From Phyllostachys edulis (Eukaryota > Streptophyta > Magnoliopsida > Poales > Poaceae): DNA of 64,000 nucleotides. Under the pieces are notes generated by a model. It had not been told where the DNA came from. It searched no databases and was given only the letters and a program-made list of their open reading frames with translations. A program made the position numbers and the translations under genes. Below, piece after piece: positions 53,303-64,000 of this stretch; position 1 is the stretch's first letter, and the number at the start of each line of letters is the position of its first letter. The DNA lies in NCBI GenBank assembly GCA_036346405.1, contig CM070548.1:56479866-56543865 (forward strand), written 5' to 3'.

Positions 53303-55091
53303 GTGCAAGCAACGGGTGCAGACTCTGGCAGCGGACTTGCATGGTGTTGGCAGCATATGGAGTACAACACAAAAATAGAGGACGGACGTCAGGCACCATA
53401 TGCCACTTGTAAATATTGTGATGCTAAATTATGTGCACGCTCAGGTGTAGGAACATGTTATCTCAAGTGGTACACGGAGGCATGTTTGAAGAAGATAACA
53501 GCTGAACGGATGCAGGGGGGAACATCCGGACCCAACTTAACTTTGGGTTTGATGGTTCGGTGAGTACATGGATGTACAACTCTCAGGTAGCTAGAGACAA
53601 AAATGCGAGATATATAGTTACTGAAGATATTCCGATTAGGATGGGCGAAAGCTCTAGTTTCAAAAGAATGATCCACCACGATTTTTGCCTACAATACCGA
53701 CACGTCAGTAGGAGAACAACTACGCGTGACATAGTAGAACTCTACCAATGTAAACTATCAAGTTTGAAAAATAATTTCCTGAAAGTTACATTTTCTTTTG
53801 CTTTAACTTCGGATATATGGGCTTTATCCCACCAAAGGACAGGCAATCTTAGTGTTACTGCACATTATTTAGATGACAATTACAACTTGAACAAGCGAGT
53901 CATAGGGTTTGGGTAAATTGATGAGGCACACACCGGAGAGGCCATCGCACATCGCGCATTATAGGTCATCTAGGATTTTAAAATAGAGAACAAAATTATT
54001 GCCATTACTTTTGGCAATGCCTCAGCTAACATGACGACCTTAGAGTTTCTCGCATCGCATCTGGAGTCCTACACTAGCGGTTTCATCCTCCACCAGAGAT
54101 GCAGGTGCCACATCCTTAATCTCATCGTGCAGACAGGCTTGTAGGTAATGAAACCTAGTTTATACAACATACGCGATATTATCTAGTTCATTACAGTTTC
54201 GGTCCCAAGATACACCCAGTTCATGGAGTACTATAGGGCCAACAATAAGAGGTAAGCAGTTGGTTACAGAAGGGAATTGGTTAGTTGCTGGTTATTTTCC
54301 TGAATTTTTGAAAGTTTTTTTACAAAACAACCACAGTTTTATTTGGTGTTTACTATCCTACTTCATGCTTAGTCATCGAGTGGCTCTAGACTATTGCTAA
54401 TGCTTTCAAGGAAAACAAAAATGATGCACTTCTAAAACCTATTATTGAACCAATAGAGAGTAAAATTTAAAAATATTTTCAAGCTATCCCATATATCTTA
54501 TGTTTTGGTACTATTTTGGATCATCGGAGAAAACTAGCAGATCTGAAGGGGGCTTATGAGCGAATTGGGGAATCATTTGGTCTTGATTTTTCTAAGGCTT
54601 ACACTCACATTCATGATGAGCTTTTTCAAGTTTTCAATTTGTATGATGAAAAGTTTGGCAGCACAAGTTAATCGAGAACAAGTGCTTCAACAACGCAACA
54701 AGGATAACACAAGTTGAGTGCTTCCAATGTGTGGAAGAAGCTGAAAGGCACGACATCTAGTTCGTCCTCTCATGCGTCGACCGGGTCTCAATGGAATCCA
54801 AGAGTAGAGATCAAGCACTATCTTGACACAACTTTTGCGGACATCGAGCTTGACCTCACGGAGGGTAAGGATGTCAACCTCTTGTTGTGGTGGAAGAACC
54901 ACCAACGTATTTATCCCGTGCTGTCACATTTTGTATGAGATGTATTTGTGGTTCTGGTGTCGATTATCTCATCGGAAGCCACTTTCAATATGGTGGGGAG
55001 GATAATCGAGCCAAGGAGGTCGTCTCTCACACCTGAGATGATTGAGGCACTCACATGCCTCAAAGACTTGGAGAATCTCGACATCAACTAG
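53303..55091 (+). pseudogene. hAT transposase, RICESLEEPER-type (decayed)
   Basis: The N-terminal BED-type zinc finger zone reads YATCKYCDAKLCARSGVGT (about 53399-53455). Then come DIVELYQCKLSSLKN, FALTSDIWALSHQRTGNLSV, AHYLDDNYNLNKRVIGF (start of the RNase H-like core), IAITFGNASANMT and RCRCHILNLIVQ (catalytic-core and Cys/His-rich part). After many stops: LADLKGAYERIGESFGLDFSKAY and the C-terminal dimerisation domain, LLLWWKNHQRIYPVLSHF, RDVFVVLVSIISSEATFNM and GRIIEPRRSSLTPEMIEALTC, ending at about 55091. Stops include two in IAHRAL-VI-DFKIE, then after QTGL, DII, EWL, SKI, STS and QQG, plus frame changes. Element termini were not identified. A typical hAT 3' phrase (GGGTACCCCATACTGGGGTG) follows at 55135. 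Confidence 0.87.
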
Positions 55092-56079
55092 TCTATGTAT
55101 GTGCATGTAGTTGTTGTACTCTTTTCCTTACCAAGGGTACCCCATACTGGGGTGTAAGGTTTTTAACGATACAGTAACTTTGTATTTGTAACCAACAATA
55201 AATAAATTTTAGTTTTTCCCCTGAATATTCGTGTGTTCCTTCATTATGTGCAATTTTTATTTTGTTTTTTATTTCCCATCATAATCTTTATTTCTCCCAC
55301 TTTTCCAATCCTCTTCTCTCCCCCCCCCCCTCTTTTTTTCCATTCCCTCCAATTGTTTTCCTTTTCCCTCTACTTTTTCACTCCTTCCCCAAGACCTCTT
55401 CTTATTCTTCCTTTTCCCCACTTCTTTCCCCTTTCTGTCTCCTCCCCATCTACCGTCATCGTCCACCTCCCCATCACCTCCTCCTCCGCCACGCACCCCC
55501 ACCTCCCTTCTCCACGTGGTGGCAGCGGACACCCTTCCCCTTCCCCCAATCTCCTCACCGTCACCGCCCCTACCCCCACCTCCTCCTCACCATCGCCTCT
55601 GCCACCACCCACCCGGCCGCCAGCACTGCATGCATCTCACCTCCACGGCTCCACCCACTTGGTCACCAGCGCCGCACGTGACCCACCTCCACCTGCTCAG
55701 CCTGGTCGAAGGTCATTGCCCACCACATTTGTTGCCTTCCCCACGGGCCACGACCCTACCCCAAGGCCCCTATCCCCTGGCATCGGTAGTCTGTCCTGCG
55801 CTCCTCCTCAACGGCCGCCGTGTGCCCACCTCCTCCTCGCAGTAGCCGCCTACCTCCACCGCCCCAGCCGCCCTTCTCCACGGTGCCGGTGACAGCCATA
55901 GTGTAGCCACACGCTTCCTTGGCCCATGGCGGTGCCATCGGCCACCTCTATGCGATCCCACCACCATCTAAACACCATGCTCCCCGTCGCTTGCCTTCCT
56001 CTGAACAGTGCAAAAGGAACAAACCTGGGCTGGCACAACGTGTATGCGGCCTTGCATGCCCATGGGCCATGCTTGGTAT
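55092..56079. other. hAT 3' flank and pyrimidine-rich DNA
   Basis: 55100-55230 is probably hAT 3' untranslated sequence. 55300-55920 is CT/CCACC-rich with a run of 10 or more C at 55321; its long ORFs are composition artefacts. No gene or element end recognised up to the LTR at 56080. Confidence 0.45.
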
Positions 56080-59000
56080 TGTAACATTCCAAAATCCATG
56101 ATTTGGGAATGCGTAATAGAAATGCATTGGGAAAAATATTTTGATCATGTTGCATACGAAAATCTACCCATGTTTGACATTTGAATGTTTTTTTAAAAAC
56201 AAATCATGAAATACAAACAAACATGCACTTAAAAGAAACTAGATAAATCAAAGTAAAAAAATATTAGATGAGAGAATTATTCTGGGCATAATCTCCCAGG
56301 AGAAATTTACTAAACAACTTATGTGAGACTATGCTAAAAATAATAAATGCAAATGCATAAGAATGTAAAATTATATGAATTTTAGAGAAAATCACAGAAG
56401 AGATACTCCTAAGAAATTTACCAGGGGAACTATATTAGGTTAGAAGCCCCCACAAAAATTTTCATAAAATTTGTACTTGTTTGTGTAGTATAAAAATTCA
56501 GCAAATAAATCAACCGAAAATACAAAACCTAAACCTAATCTCCCTCTCGCTGATAGTGGGCCCAAATGCCAGGGAGATTCGTCCACCTCATGCGTGCCCT
56601 CGCCAGCGCACGCTCACGAGTGCCTCACCGTGTGCCCACGGTTTTGCCGCACCGCCTTCATTTTTCGCCGTCCAACCGCCCCAATTAACTCCCCGGTCAC
56701 CTCCACGCCCATGCCTACCCTAGCTCACCCCATCCCTGCCCGTACACCCGAGAACTCCACCGTCCTTGCCCACGGTCACACCGGCTCCATCTCGTGATTC
56801 CTCTGCCCTCTGCCTATAAGAAGCTACCCCGAGCTTCATTCTACCCTTTCCTCGCCACTCCGCACCTTCCCTCCACATTTCCCCTCCTCAATCGAGCTCA
56901 AACACCCGGAGAGCTCGAGCTCTATTTAGGCTGCTGCGCCACCAATGCCATTCCTACCGTCCAGAGGGTTTCTCTTCATATTATCTACGCCATCTTGTGT
57001 TCCAGATCACCTTGAACCTTTCCCCTCACTTGATTTCTTCTTTGGTTCACAAGAACGCGCCCGAACTAGCTTCCTCTTCATCTCCGGTCATTTCCACCAC
57101 CGTAGTCACCGCTGGAGTCTCACTGAACCTCGCGTCGATTGGCTGCACCAAGAGCATCACAAGGACACCTTCAAGCTTACTCAAGCCTCCTCAAGTCTCC
57201 CCATTCGCCCGAACGTCTCCTCCACGTAAAGCTCCACCGCCGCCACCTCAGTTCACATCACCGACCATCTCCAAGCTTCCCCCGAGTCCCTCTTCGCCTC
57301 CAGTATACTCCTAGTACTCCTTAGAAACTCATGCGCGCATTTGTTAGTTGGAAGCATCACTGGTTTTGTCGTTAGTATGTAGTCGTAGCTTCATCCTTGT
57401 GTCGGGCCACCCCAGCCCTCACCACCAGAACCATCAGGCACACAAGGTTACGAGAAACCCATGTTGGGCTTTCCCCAGCACCGTCGTGGACCACCACGCC
57501 GGCGACAAGCGTGGCGAGCCAGCGTGCTCATGCTACTCTATGCTGTCCGAAAAGGACACGCACTATAGTAGCGCAATTAAGAACCAAATCCCAGTTAGTT
57601 TAGGCTAAGCAAGGATTAGTGTCGAGTTAATTGCTTCCATAAGTCACTCATGTGTGGGTCCCAATGAATAGTAAATGAACTACGTTTAAAACCTGAGTTA
57701 AGAATGAGTCACTGACATGCGGGTCCCACGGCCACTTAAGTGCATAGTGAACACCCCGTGAACCCGTGCGTTGTGCTCGTGGACCTTCGGTCTACGCACT
57801 ATCGTGTGGACCGAGTTGCTGACGAACAGACTCCACATGTCAGAATAATGAAAATCAGAAGAAAATGTAAAATATGCTTTAGTTTTGATGAAATACGCTT
57901 TCTCTGTTTAGGAAGTGTAAACCTCAGTAAGTCCAGAGGATAATATGCTTTCCTTACTGGAAAGCGTAAACCTCAATACTACATGCGAGAGAATATGCTT
58001 TCTCTGCTGGAAAGTGTATTTCTCTTTTTCTCTAGATTTTCCAAACCGAGTCAATTTAAATCTTTAATAACTTTTGCATACAAACTCCAAAAAAATGATT
58101 TTTGTTTCTAAATTCATCTAAAATCATGCTATAACAGAATATGTAAAAATATTTTAATTTGGTTACTATTGAATTTATTAGTGTTATTTAATTTGTTTCC
58201 GACTCTTTTTGAATTAGACGTTGATTGCTCGCGTGATTATTCCGATGACCAACCATCCATATATTCAAAACAACAAGAGCAATGCAAGCACCTCCTTTGA
58301 CCATGTTGATCCCATTATTTTACTTATTGTACTTTGTTTGGTAAAATCTATTATGCATGCGTGTATGTTTTGTATGAAAATGCTATGAATGGGAAATTGG
58401 TAGTTGTAATACCTATTTGTTGCACATATCTCCTTGGAATATTGATCCCTTACTGTTGTAGCTATTAGCTTATGGGTTAGACAATATATAATGTATTTTG
58501 AGAATTTTTGAGTGCGATCATCGCACAACTGCTACTAGAGCGATAGATTTTCGAAAAAAAATTATAAGAGGACAATATGTTAATTGTGAATTTGGGAGAT
58601 TTTGAAAAATATCCAAAGGGGTGTACCTCTGTTAATTTGTATAAAACTAAAAATGAAAAACCTAGTTTTGGACGAGGGCGAGTTATATTAAATTCTGAGA
58701 AGAGTGAGGGGGTACCTCACTAGTAGATAGGGGGATATTCTCGCCTGAGGTCAATTAAGGACCGGATGCCAGCAAATCCAATCTAAGACCTAATGTACAA
58801 CCATATGTGTTGGTATGGAATGTCCTTAGCTAATTAAGTCATTGAAAACCGGCCTTGCATGTTGGTGGGTCGTAGAGTGCGAACATGACCGGGTAGGCAT
58901 GTTCGAAGGGGCTCCCTTCTTCGAGGCGTTGGGAACTTGGGATAAAGCCTTCCGACACAACTGCGAATGCCTCACTCGACGGTAGGGGTACCCGGGTGAA

Positions 59001-60057
59001 GTGAGGAACAACATTCACTAGGCTAGTGCAAGGTTATGACTAAGTAATGTAAAGGCATCATTGTGTGCTCTAAACTGCTTACCTACGGTAGTGAGCGGTC
59101 GCATTGACGGGTGCCGAATAAACTATAGAATTTGCGTACTATAGGTAAAGTTGTACACCTCTACAGAGTATAAATCTATTTAAATAGTCGTGCTCGCGTT
59201 CATGAGCATGCTTAGTGCGAACGGTATGAGTTTAGCTTTGATTTTTTTTTTAAAAAAAAATTATTGGGAAAACATGGATAATGAATTGTGGGTTTTATTT
59301 TTATTTGAGTTATTTGCCATGTCTGGCTGAAAAATAATTGTGGCTCGCATCCGAGGAGGAGGGTTGCGAGTTGTTGTCATTATTTCTTTTGTTGCTTGTA
59401 ACCGAAAAGGGTTACGAGTTATTGTCATATTTCTATTATGTTCGTAACCAAGAAGGGTTACGAGGAGTTGTTATTATTCATACAGTTCTTTACTTATCGT
59501 CCTGTATTTATTTAATTGCTCTTCAAATTCCATTGCAATGTATTACTTATGAATATTGCAAATAAAAATGGCTTTAAGCAAAATAACTTGCAGGGTAGAG
59601 CTTCATCATTTGATAGCCTTGCATTTAATATAATTTTTTCAATACACTACAAGTCTTGCTGAGTACACATTGTACTCAATCTTGCTTATATTGTTGTTCA
59701 GAATTCGAAGATAAGCCAACGCCCGACAATATGTTCTTCACACCCGGAATCGGAGGGTTCGGTGACGGGTCTATCTAGGTCTTGTTTCTTGTCGGTTGCC
59801 TGAGAGATTGGATGGGCATGCCGCTGGAATTTATATACTTTTGTTACTTCTTCCACTGCCACTTTTACTCTGATGATGACTGCTTTTATTTGGGCGATCG
59901 GCCGTTGATGTAATAACTTTACCGCTTAAGTTAAGTACCATTTTGTTTACTTGTATATGTGAATGTATGGATGTGAATGTGTGTCCTAACCATTAATCAT
60001 GAGACTAGTACGATATACACATATGGTCTTAGGATATTCCGCGTCTGGAGTCCGACA
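56080..60057 (+). repeat. LTR copy B (gypsy, Tekay-like), complete, probable solo LTR
   Basis: Starts TGTAACATTCCAAAATCC and ends GGAGTCCGACA (3978 bp). Colinear with copies A and C: GAGCAATGCAAGCACCTCC (58279), TTATGCATGCGTGTATG, AGGTAAAGTTGTACACCTC (59143). Neither a primer site nor coding DNA adjoins it. Flanking 5-mers differ (GGTAT, AGCAT), so no clean target duplication. Three copies of a phrase with AGGGTTACGAG (about 59355-59465) form a small internal repeat. The inverted repeat kept in other copies is degenerate here (59985-60010). Confidence 0.8.
56815..56823 (+). promoter_or_regulatory. TATA-like box of LTR copy B
   Basis: CTGCCTATAAGAAGCTACCC at the position where Tekay-1 and -2 have TATAAAAGGGAGC. 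Copies A and C have TTTAAG or CTTAAG here. Confidence 0.5.
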
Positions 60058-60116
60058 AGCATAGACGGAAGAAATGAGCCTAGGCACTTCTGCGTGCTGG
60101 AAATGTACATGGCATC

Positions 60117-60403
60117 CTGACCTGTTCACGGGTGGCCCGGCCCGAACCAGATCATGTTCGGGGCGGGCTTGGGACTGCAAGTCCGGCCCGAAATTCCGAA
60201 AAAATCAATTAAAAAAATAAAAACTATTATTTTAGTCCTGAAAATGAATTAAAAATATTTTTTATTCCAAAAAAGATTAAAATAATACATTTTAATAAGG
60301 AAAACAACTTTTTGGGCCGAGCTCAGGCCTGCCAAATTTAGACCAGGCTTTTCAAGTCCGGCCCAAAACCCGGCCCGGCCTGGCCCGGCCTTTGACACCT
60401 CTA
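60117..60403. mobile_element. hAT-type MITE, 287 bp
   Basis: Flanked by a perfect 8-bp duplication ATGGCATC (60109-60116 and 60404-60411), the hAT signature. Ends CTGACCTGTTCACGGGTGG and, inverted, TAGAGGTGTCAAAGGCCGG are imperfect inverted repeats. The interior is rich in GGCCCGGCCCGA near both ends and AT-rich in the middle. No coding capacity. Confidence 0.78.
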
Positions 60404-60411
60404 ATGGCATC

Positions 60412-60952
60412 TGACTAGAAAAGCGACTCCCAAGCCCCGCGCGTGATAGCATTTTCATGTGTTACAACTTACAAGAGACGGGAGGGATAGAGAGAAGTAT
60501 TCCAAGGGGAATGGCCCAGCAGTAGGGCCTCTCCGCTTAGTCCAGGACAAATGGGCCGAGCTGCCTGTTGGTTGCATGGGCTGGCCGATTGGCCGATTAA
60601 ATGGGTTGTGCTAGACAAGTCCAGTCCATATGTCTGCCAGATGGGTATGTAGTACTAGGATAATGGGTTCTGCCAGATGGGTGCAAACTCATGATAGCGT
60701 CGAATGATTGGCATTATTGGCTCAAGTTAGCACATCTATATTTAGCGCAAGTTGGTGGCGGGTAACAGAAACCCATCACAACGGCTATGAAACACATAAT
60801 CGGGTGGAGGTATAATATACAAAATAGGGGAAAATGCTTTGTGCTCTGAATAGCATCACATCAAGGGAAATGCGAAAGAATCGACAACCATCATTGTCAT
60901 GGTAATTGTGGGTAAAGTGATACAACATGCACAAAGTTTTAAAATGTGTTTC
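60412..60952. other. Unassigned DNA between the hAT MITE and LTR copy D
   Basis: About 540 bp of mixed composition with several ATGGGCTGG/ATGGGTTC phrases; no gene or element end recognised. Confidence 0.4.
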
Positions 60953-63254
60953 TGTTGGGACTCGGATTACCAAATCTGAAACCCTTAATGTATTCTGCAC
61001 TAGTCTAGGATTACGCTAGTGCACATAGTGGTAACACCAATGAAATATCAATAATTCAATGAAATCACTAAGAAAGTAGCAAATTATTATTAAGTAGTAA
61101 CAACTGGACTTTATGGTCAAAGCTTACTTAACTTACCGCGCAATGCTTAAGAGATAAATAAAACTCTTGTAGTGGAAATAAAATAACTTGTGGTGGCCAT
61201 TCGACATGCCCACAAGTAATCGACTCGGGAGCGTATCCTAGTTCACAAAGTCTTCATAGTATTCCTCCTCGTAGAACTCTTGATTAACTTATTCTTCCTC
61301 AACCGAGCAACAGTGTATATAGCCGTGGGTACATAGAGTACCCAGCAAGTCGTATGGAACAGTATGCAATAATATATTCATGCACGGGTTGAACAAAGGA
61401 ATAGCCATATAGTTCTTTTCCATTAAGCAAGTGTTGACAGTTAATACAACAAATAGATTGTAAAGCATATTTGGAAAGACGTAATAAATAAAGTAAACAA
61501 TTGCTTTGAAACAACAAGTAAACTACCCATTCACTTCCCAACAGTTCCACCATCCATAAGTTTTTATGAAACTCTAACCCTCGTATGAAATCACCAATCA
61601 TTGTCCATAACCGGCGACATGGTTGTTTGAACAGTTTTAACACTCTATAGAGGTTGTACAACTTTACCCACAAGATATGACCCCTTGATCAAAGAAAGTC
61701 ATAATAGGGCCTTTACAATGCTCCATCCCAACCCAGTCCCACCAGCTAAGGTTTCACCACTGAAGTGTTCCATCCACCATAGTCGGGGGGGGGGGGCTCT
61801 TGCATCATTTGAGTCTACCCGTCGATCCCAGAACCCACACCACCAAATGGCAGTACCATACCAAAGTCAAGACATTCCAAATTAATTAGCTAGGTCCACC
61901 TCATCCTAGACATGTGGTTGTACGGTATGGCCTGATTCAGTGGTGCACAAGATTAAGCCCTTAGTGTTCACCCAAATGAGACAACCTCATCCCAATGTGC
62001 AACTACACCCCTTTACTACACGATCACTTGCCTGAGCATAAAACCATTTTGTTTAGCCAAGACCAATGGCATCCCCTGCCATGGCACAACAAATTTTACA
62101 ACAGTGGCTACACGCCACAATTCCATATGTAAGTGAGATATGGATCTAGGGTTAGGCTTTGTGTGGCTGACGGGAGGGGTCCACTCATCAGAGAGAGGTG
62201 GGGGTATAGATCTAGGTTTGCCATGCATGCAATGACTATGCGAGGATGGTGCTGACATGGCGGCCGATGAGACAACGACGTGGCGAGGAAGGAGGTGACA
62301 ACGTGGTAAGACTGGTCAGCAATGTGGCACAAGGTGGCTACGATGCAGGTGTTGATGAGGCAGACACGACACGCGGGGAGGTAAGGTGGCGATGACATGG
62401 CTCAAGCGAGACGACGGTGATTGGGGCCCGAAGGTTCGCTAGTGCTAGCAGCCATGGTGGCGCACTTGGAGGGGTGTGGTGGAGTGAGAAGGTGATGGCG
62501 AAGGAGATGACGCAAGTGCAGTGGCGGGAATCGGCGGCAATCACCAGTGGTGAAGAGTAAAGTGACGACTGCGTTAGCTCGCAAGGCAGTGAGGTAGCCC
62601 TGTCCGAATCCTTCCGTTTTCTAGTTCAGAGTCTGCGTCGGTTTCCAAAAATCTGAGAGTCCAATGTCTTGGCACCCAAGTCGGTGCCCCTAGTGGGACC
62701 ATGCGCCGATCAGCTCAAAACTGGCCCGCGGCCTAGTGGCCCCTGTGCATGGCCCATAATGGCTCATTTATATCTTTTGCGTATTTTGCACTAATTTTTT
62801 ATGATTTCTGCAAAGAATATTCCAAAAAGCAATCTTCGATTCTAGGTTAGTGTTAGTGATAATAATCCATAATTTTAGTAATGTCTAACCAATTTAACGA
62901 GAATATAAGATATGAAAGGACACATAAAATGAGTGGCAACAACCGATAAGTATTTCGGCTCAAAGGGGATTTTAGGAAAAAGAAAAGATTTTGAAATTTT
63001 AGAAATAGGATTAAATCAAATTGAGCTCAAAGAAATAGCAAATAAACTCAGAAAAATTCGAGAAAATTCCAGAAAATACAATGGACCAGAGAAACTCAAA
63101 TTAATTAGTTTTGGATTTAATTGATGTTTGGTTTATTCACATTAAATTGTTTTAATTTCTGAAAATTATAATTAAGCTTTAATTAATTCAAGAAAATTCA
63201 AATTTCATTTTTATTTTGAAACTTCCAAAATGATGAAAAAAAAGGGATGTTACA
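60953..63254 (-). repeat. LTR copy D (gypsy, Tekay-like), minus strand, probable solo LTR
   Basis: On the minus strand it starts TGTAACATCCC (63254) and ends CCGAGTCCCAACA (60953), 2302 bp. The conserved block reads GTGGGTAAAGTTGTACAACC (61672 down to 61641). It is the shortest of the LTRs here. Neither PBS nor purine tract adjoins. No matching 5-bp duplication (GTTTC, AATTC). A run of about 12 G lies at 61785. Confidence 0.72.
60996..61023 (-). promoter_or_regulatory. Inverted repeat near the end of LTR copy D
   Basis: TGCACTAG (60996-61003) and CTAGTGCA (61016-61023), perfect 8-bp arms, 12-nt spacer, 43 nt before the LTR end, as in Tekay-1 and Tekay-2. The third position of the arms is C/G where those have A/T. 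Confidence 0.6.
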
Positions 63255-63640
63255 AATTCACAACTATCTCCTAGATTGGATGCTACGAGAACCAATTGGT
63301 TGGTCTATCTCACGGTGCATGTGAAAAGTAGAATTTAAATGCTCATTTCTAATTATATGTTTTATAAAAACCCTGGAACTACAACGAGGATGATGATGAT
63401 GATTTAGTATTGAATGTAGATGATAAGATGCTTATTCATGCATTCAACTTTTATAATATGGACTTGTGAGGTACGAAAGTACTCGCGGTTGCTATTAATC
63501 CCCTTGTTTAGATGCGATGAATTGGATACGGTAAAGCAATGCCAAATGGTAACTATAATAGAACTACCATATGGAGGACTTTATACCACTTCATTCATGC
63601 CAAAATATATGCCTTAAGGCTGACATGTGCGAATTCAAAA
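63255..63640. other. Unassigned DNA between LTR copy D and the edge LTR
   Basis: AT-rich, with a GAT microsatellite at about 63387-63402. No ORF of note. Confidence 0.35.
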
Positions 63641-63649
63641 GGACAGATC

Positions 63650-64000
63650 AAATAAACTCCAAATTGAAATTGAATAGTATTGGAAGGTAGATATTGAATT
63701 TAGAAACTTGAATGGGTTCAATCGAAGTTTGTATGAGGAAGAACGTGCTCTCGGAAGATCAATCCGAAAGGAAAATGCTGAAAAAGAAAAGAGAGAGAGA
63801 AACTGACAAGTGGGGTCTACGGAATATTCTCAGAATATTCTATTCCAAAAATATTAGAAAATGGCTGAGTGCATGACATGTGGGACCTACTGATGTTTAT
63901 GAATTTCTAGAATTAAAAGAATTCCAAGAAATAGAATTAGGGGTTGACATGTGAACCACTAGTCTATGGACCAGGTCCATAGAAAGATGCTAGCCCACGG
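63650..64000 (-). repeat. Partial Tekay-type LTR at the window edge, minus strand
   Basis: On the minus strand CTTCCGAGAGCACGTTCTTC (63755 down to 63735), followed by GATTGAACCCATTCAAG, matches the Tekay-2 LTR phrase CTTTCGAGAGCCCGTTCTCC (48172). The GTCCCACATGTCATGC and ACATGTCAACCCC phrases correspond to CCCACATGTCATTGACAC in that LTR. It continues beyond the window. Confidence 0.55.

Noticed and set aside
55233..55938. ORFs of up to 219 codons on both strands
   Set aside because: Pyrimidine-rich low-complexity tract; overlapping ORFs in several frames are a composition effect.
1..64000. tRNA, rRNA or CRISPR arrays
   Set aside because: No cloverleaf with A and B boxes, rRNA core sequence or regularly spaced direct repeats with unique spacers was seen. 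The tandem repeats present are simple duplications or satellite-like.

Overview
The window is plant nuclear DNA, almost certainly from a grass. It carries grass-type Tekay/Del chromovirus LTRs (TGTAAC start, initiator-Met PBS), a SIRE/Maximus-type copia element, a Mutator-like element with a plant mobile domain gene, hAT, Stowaway and Tourist-like elements, and a short gene island with intron-rich and GC3-rich genes typical of grasses. About 80% of the window is transposon.

Layout. 1-7920 is a gypsy (Tekay-type) element, Tekay-1. Its 5' LTR enters from outside the window; its internal region is only 1.3 kb and holds just a deleted gag. It sits inside a minus-strand SIRE-type copia element (7921-17175), whose 5' LTR in turn interrupts a third LTR (copy A, 17176-19230). 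19231-23464 is mostly unassigned DNA with one convincing orphan terminal exon (20951-21149, minus) and a tiny Stowaway MITE. 23465-30734 is another LTR (copy C), split by two copia solo LTRs, one inserted inside the other, each with a perfect 5-bp target duplication.

The gene island runs from about 31.1 to 39.6 kb. It has a 13-coding-exon NIPA-type magnesium transporter (32432-37528, +) with a 5'UTR intron, three upstream ATGs and a transposon-filled first coding intron, and an intronless SRC2-like C2-domain protein (38592-39545, +). After a Tourist-like MITE (40185-40792) comes a complete Mutator-like element (40907-45570) with about 520-bp terminal inverted repeats, a 9-bp target duplication and a decayed plant-mobile-domain gene, but no visible transposase.

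46674-53250 is a second non-autonomous Tekay-type element (Tekay-2) with gag only. It is followed by a decayed hAT transposase (53303-55091), a solo LTR (copy B, 56080-60057), a hAT MITE with a perfect 8-bp duplication, a minus-strand solo LTR (copy D, 60953-63254) and part of another minus-strand LTR reaching the window edge.

The only probably functional host genes are the NIPA-type transporter and the C2-domain protein. The most notable signals not explained by gene content are: an inverted repeat just before the LTR 3' end that covaries between LTR families; a conserved LTR block built on a CTCT-NN-AGAG palindrome; palindromic motif clusters placed upstream of both the SIRE LTR TATA box and its extra ORF; and in-frame stops in four unrelated elements that are nearly all explicable as CAG/CAA to TAG/TAA changes. 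Some indels between the Tekay-1 LTRs look like assembly errors at methylated sites, so frameshifts here should be read with care.
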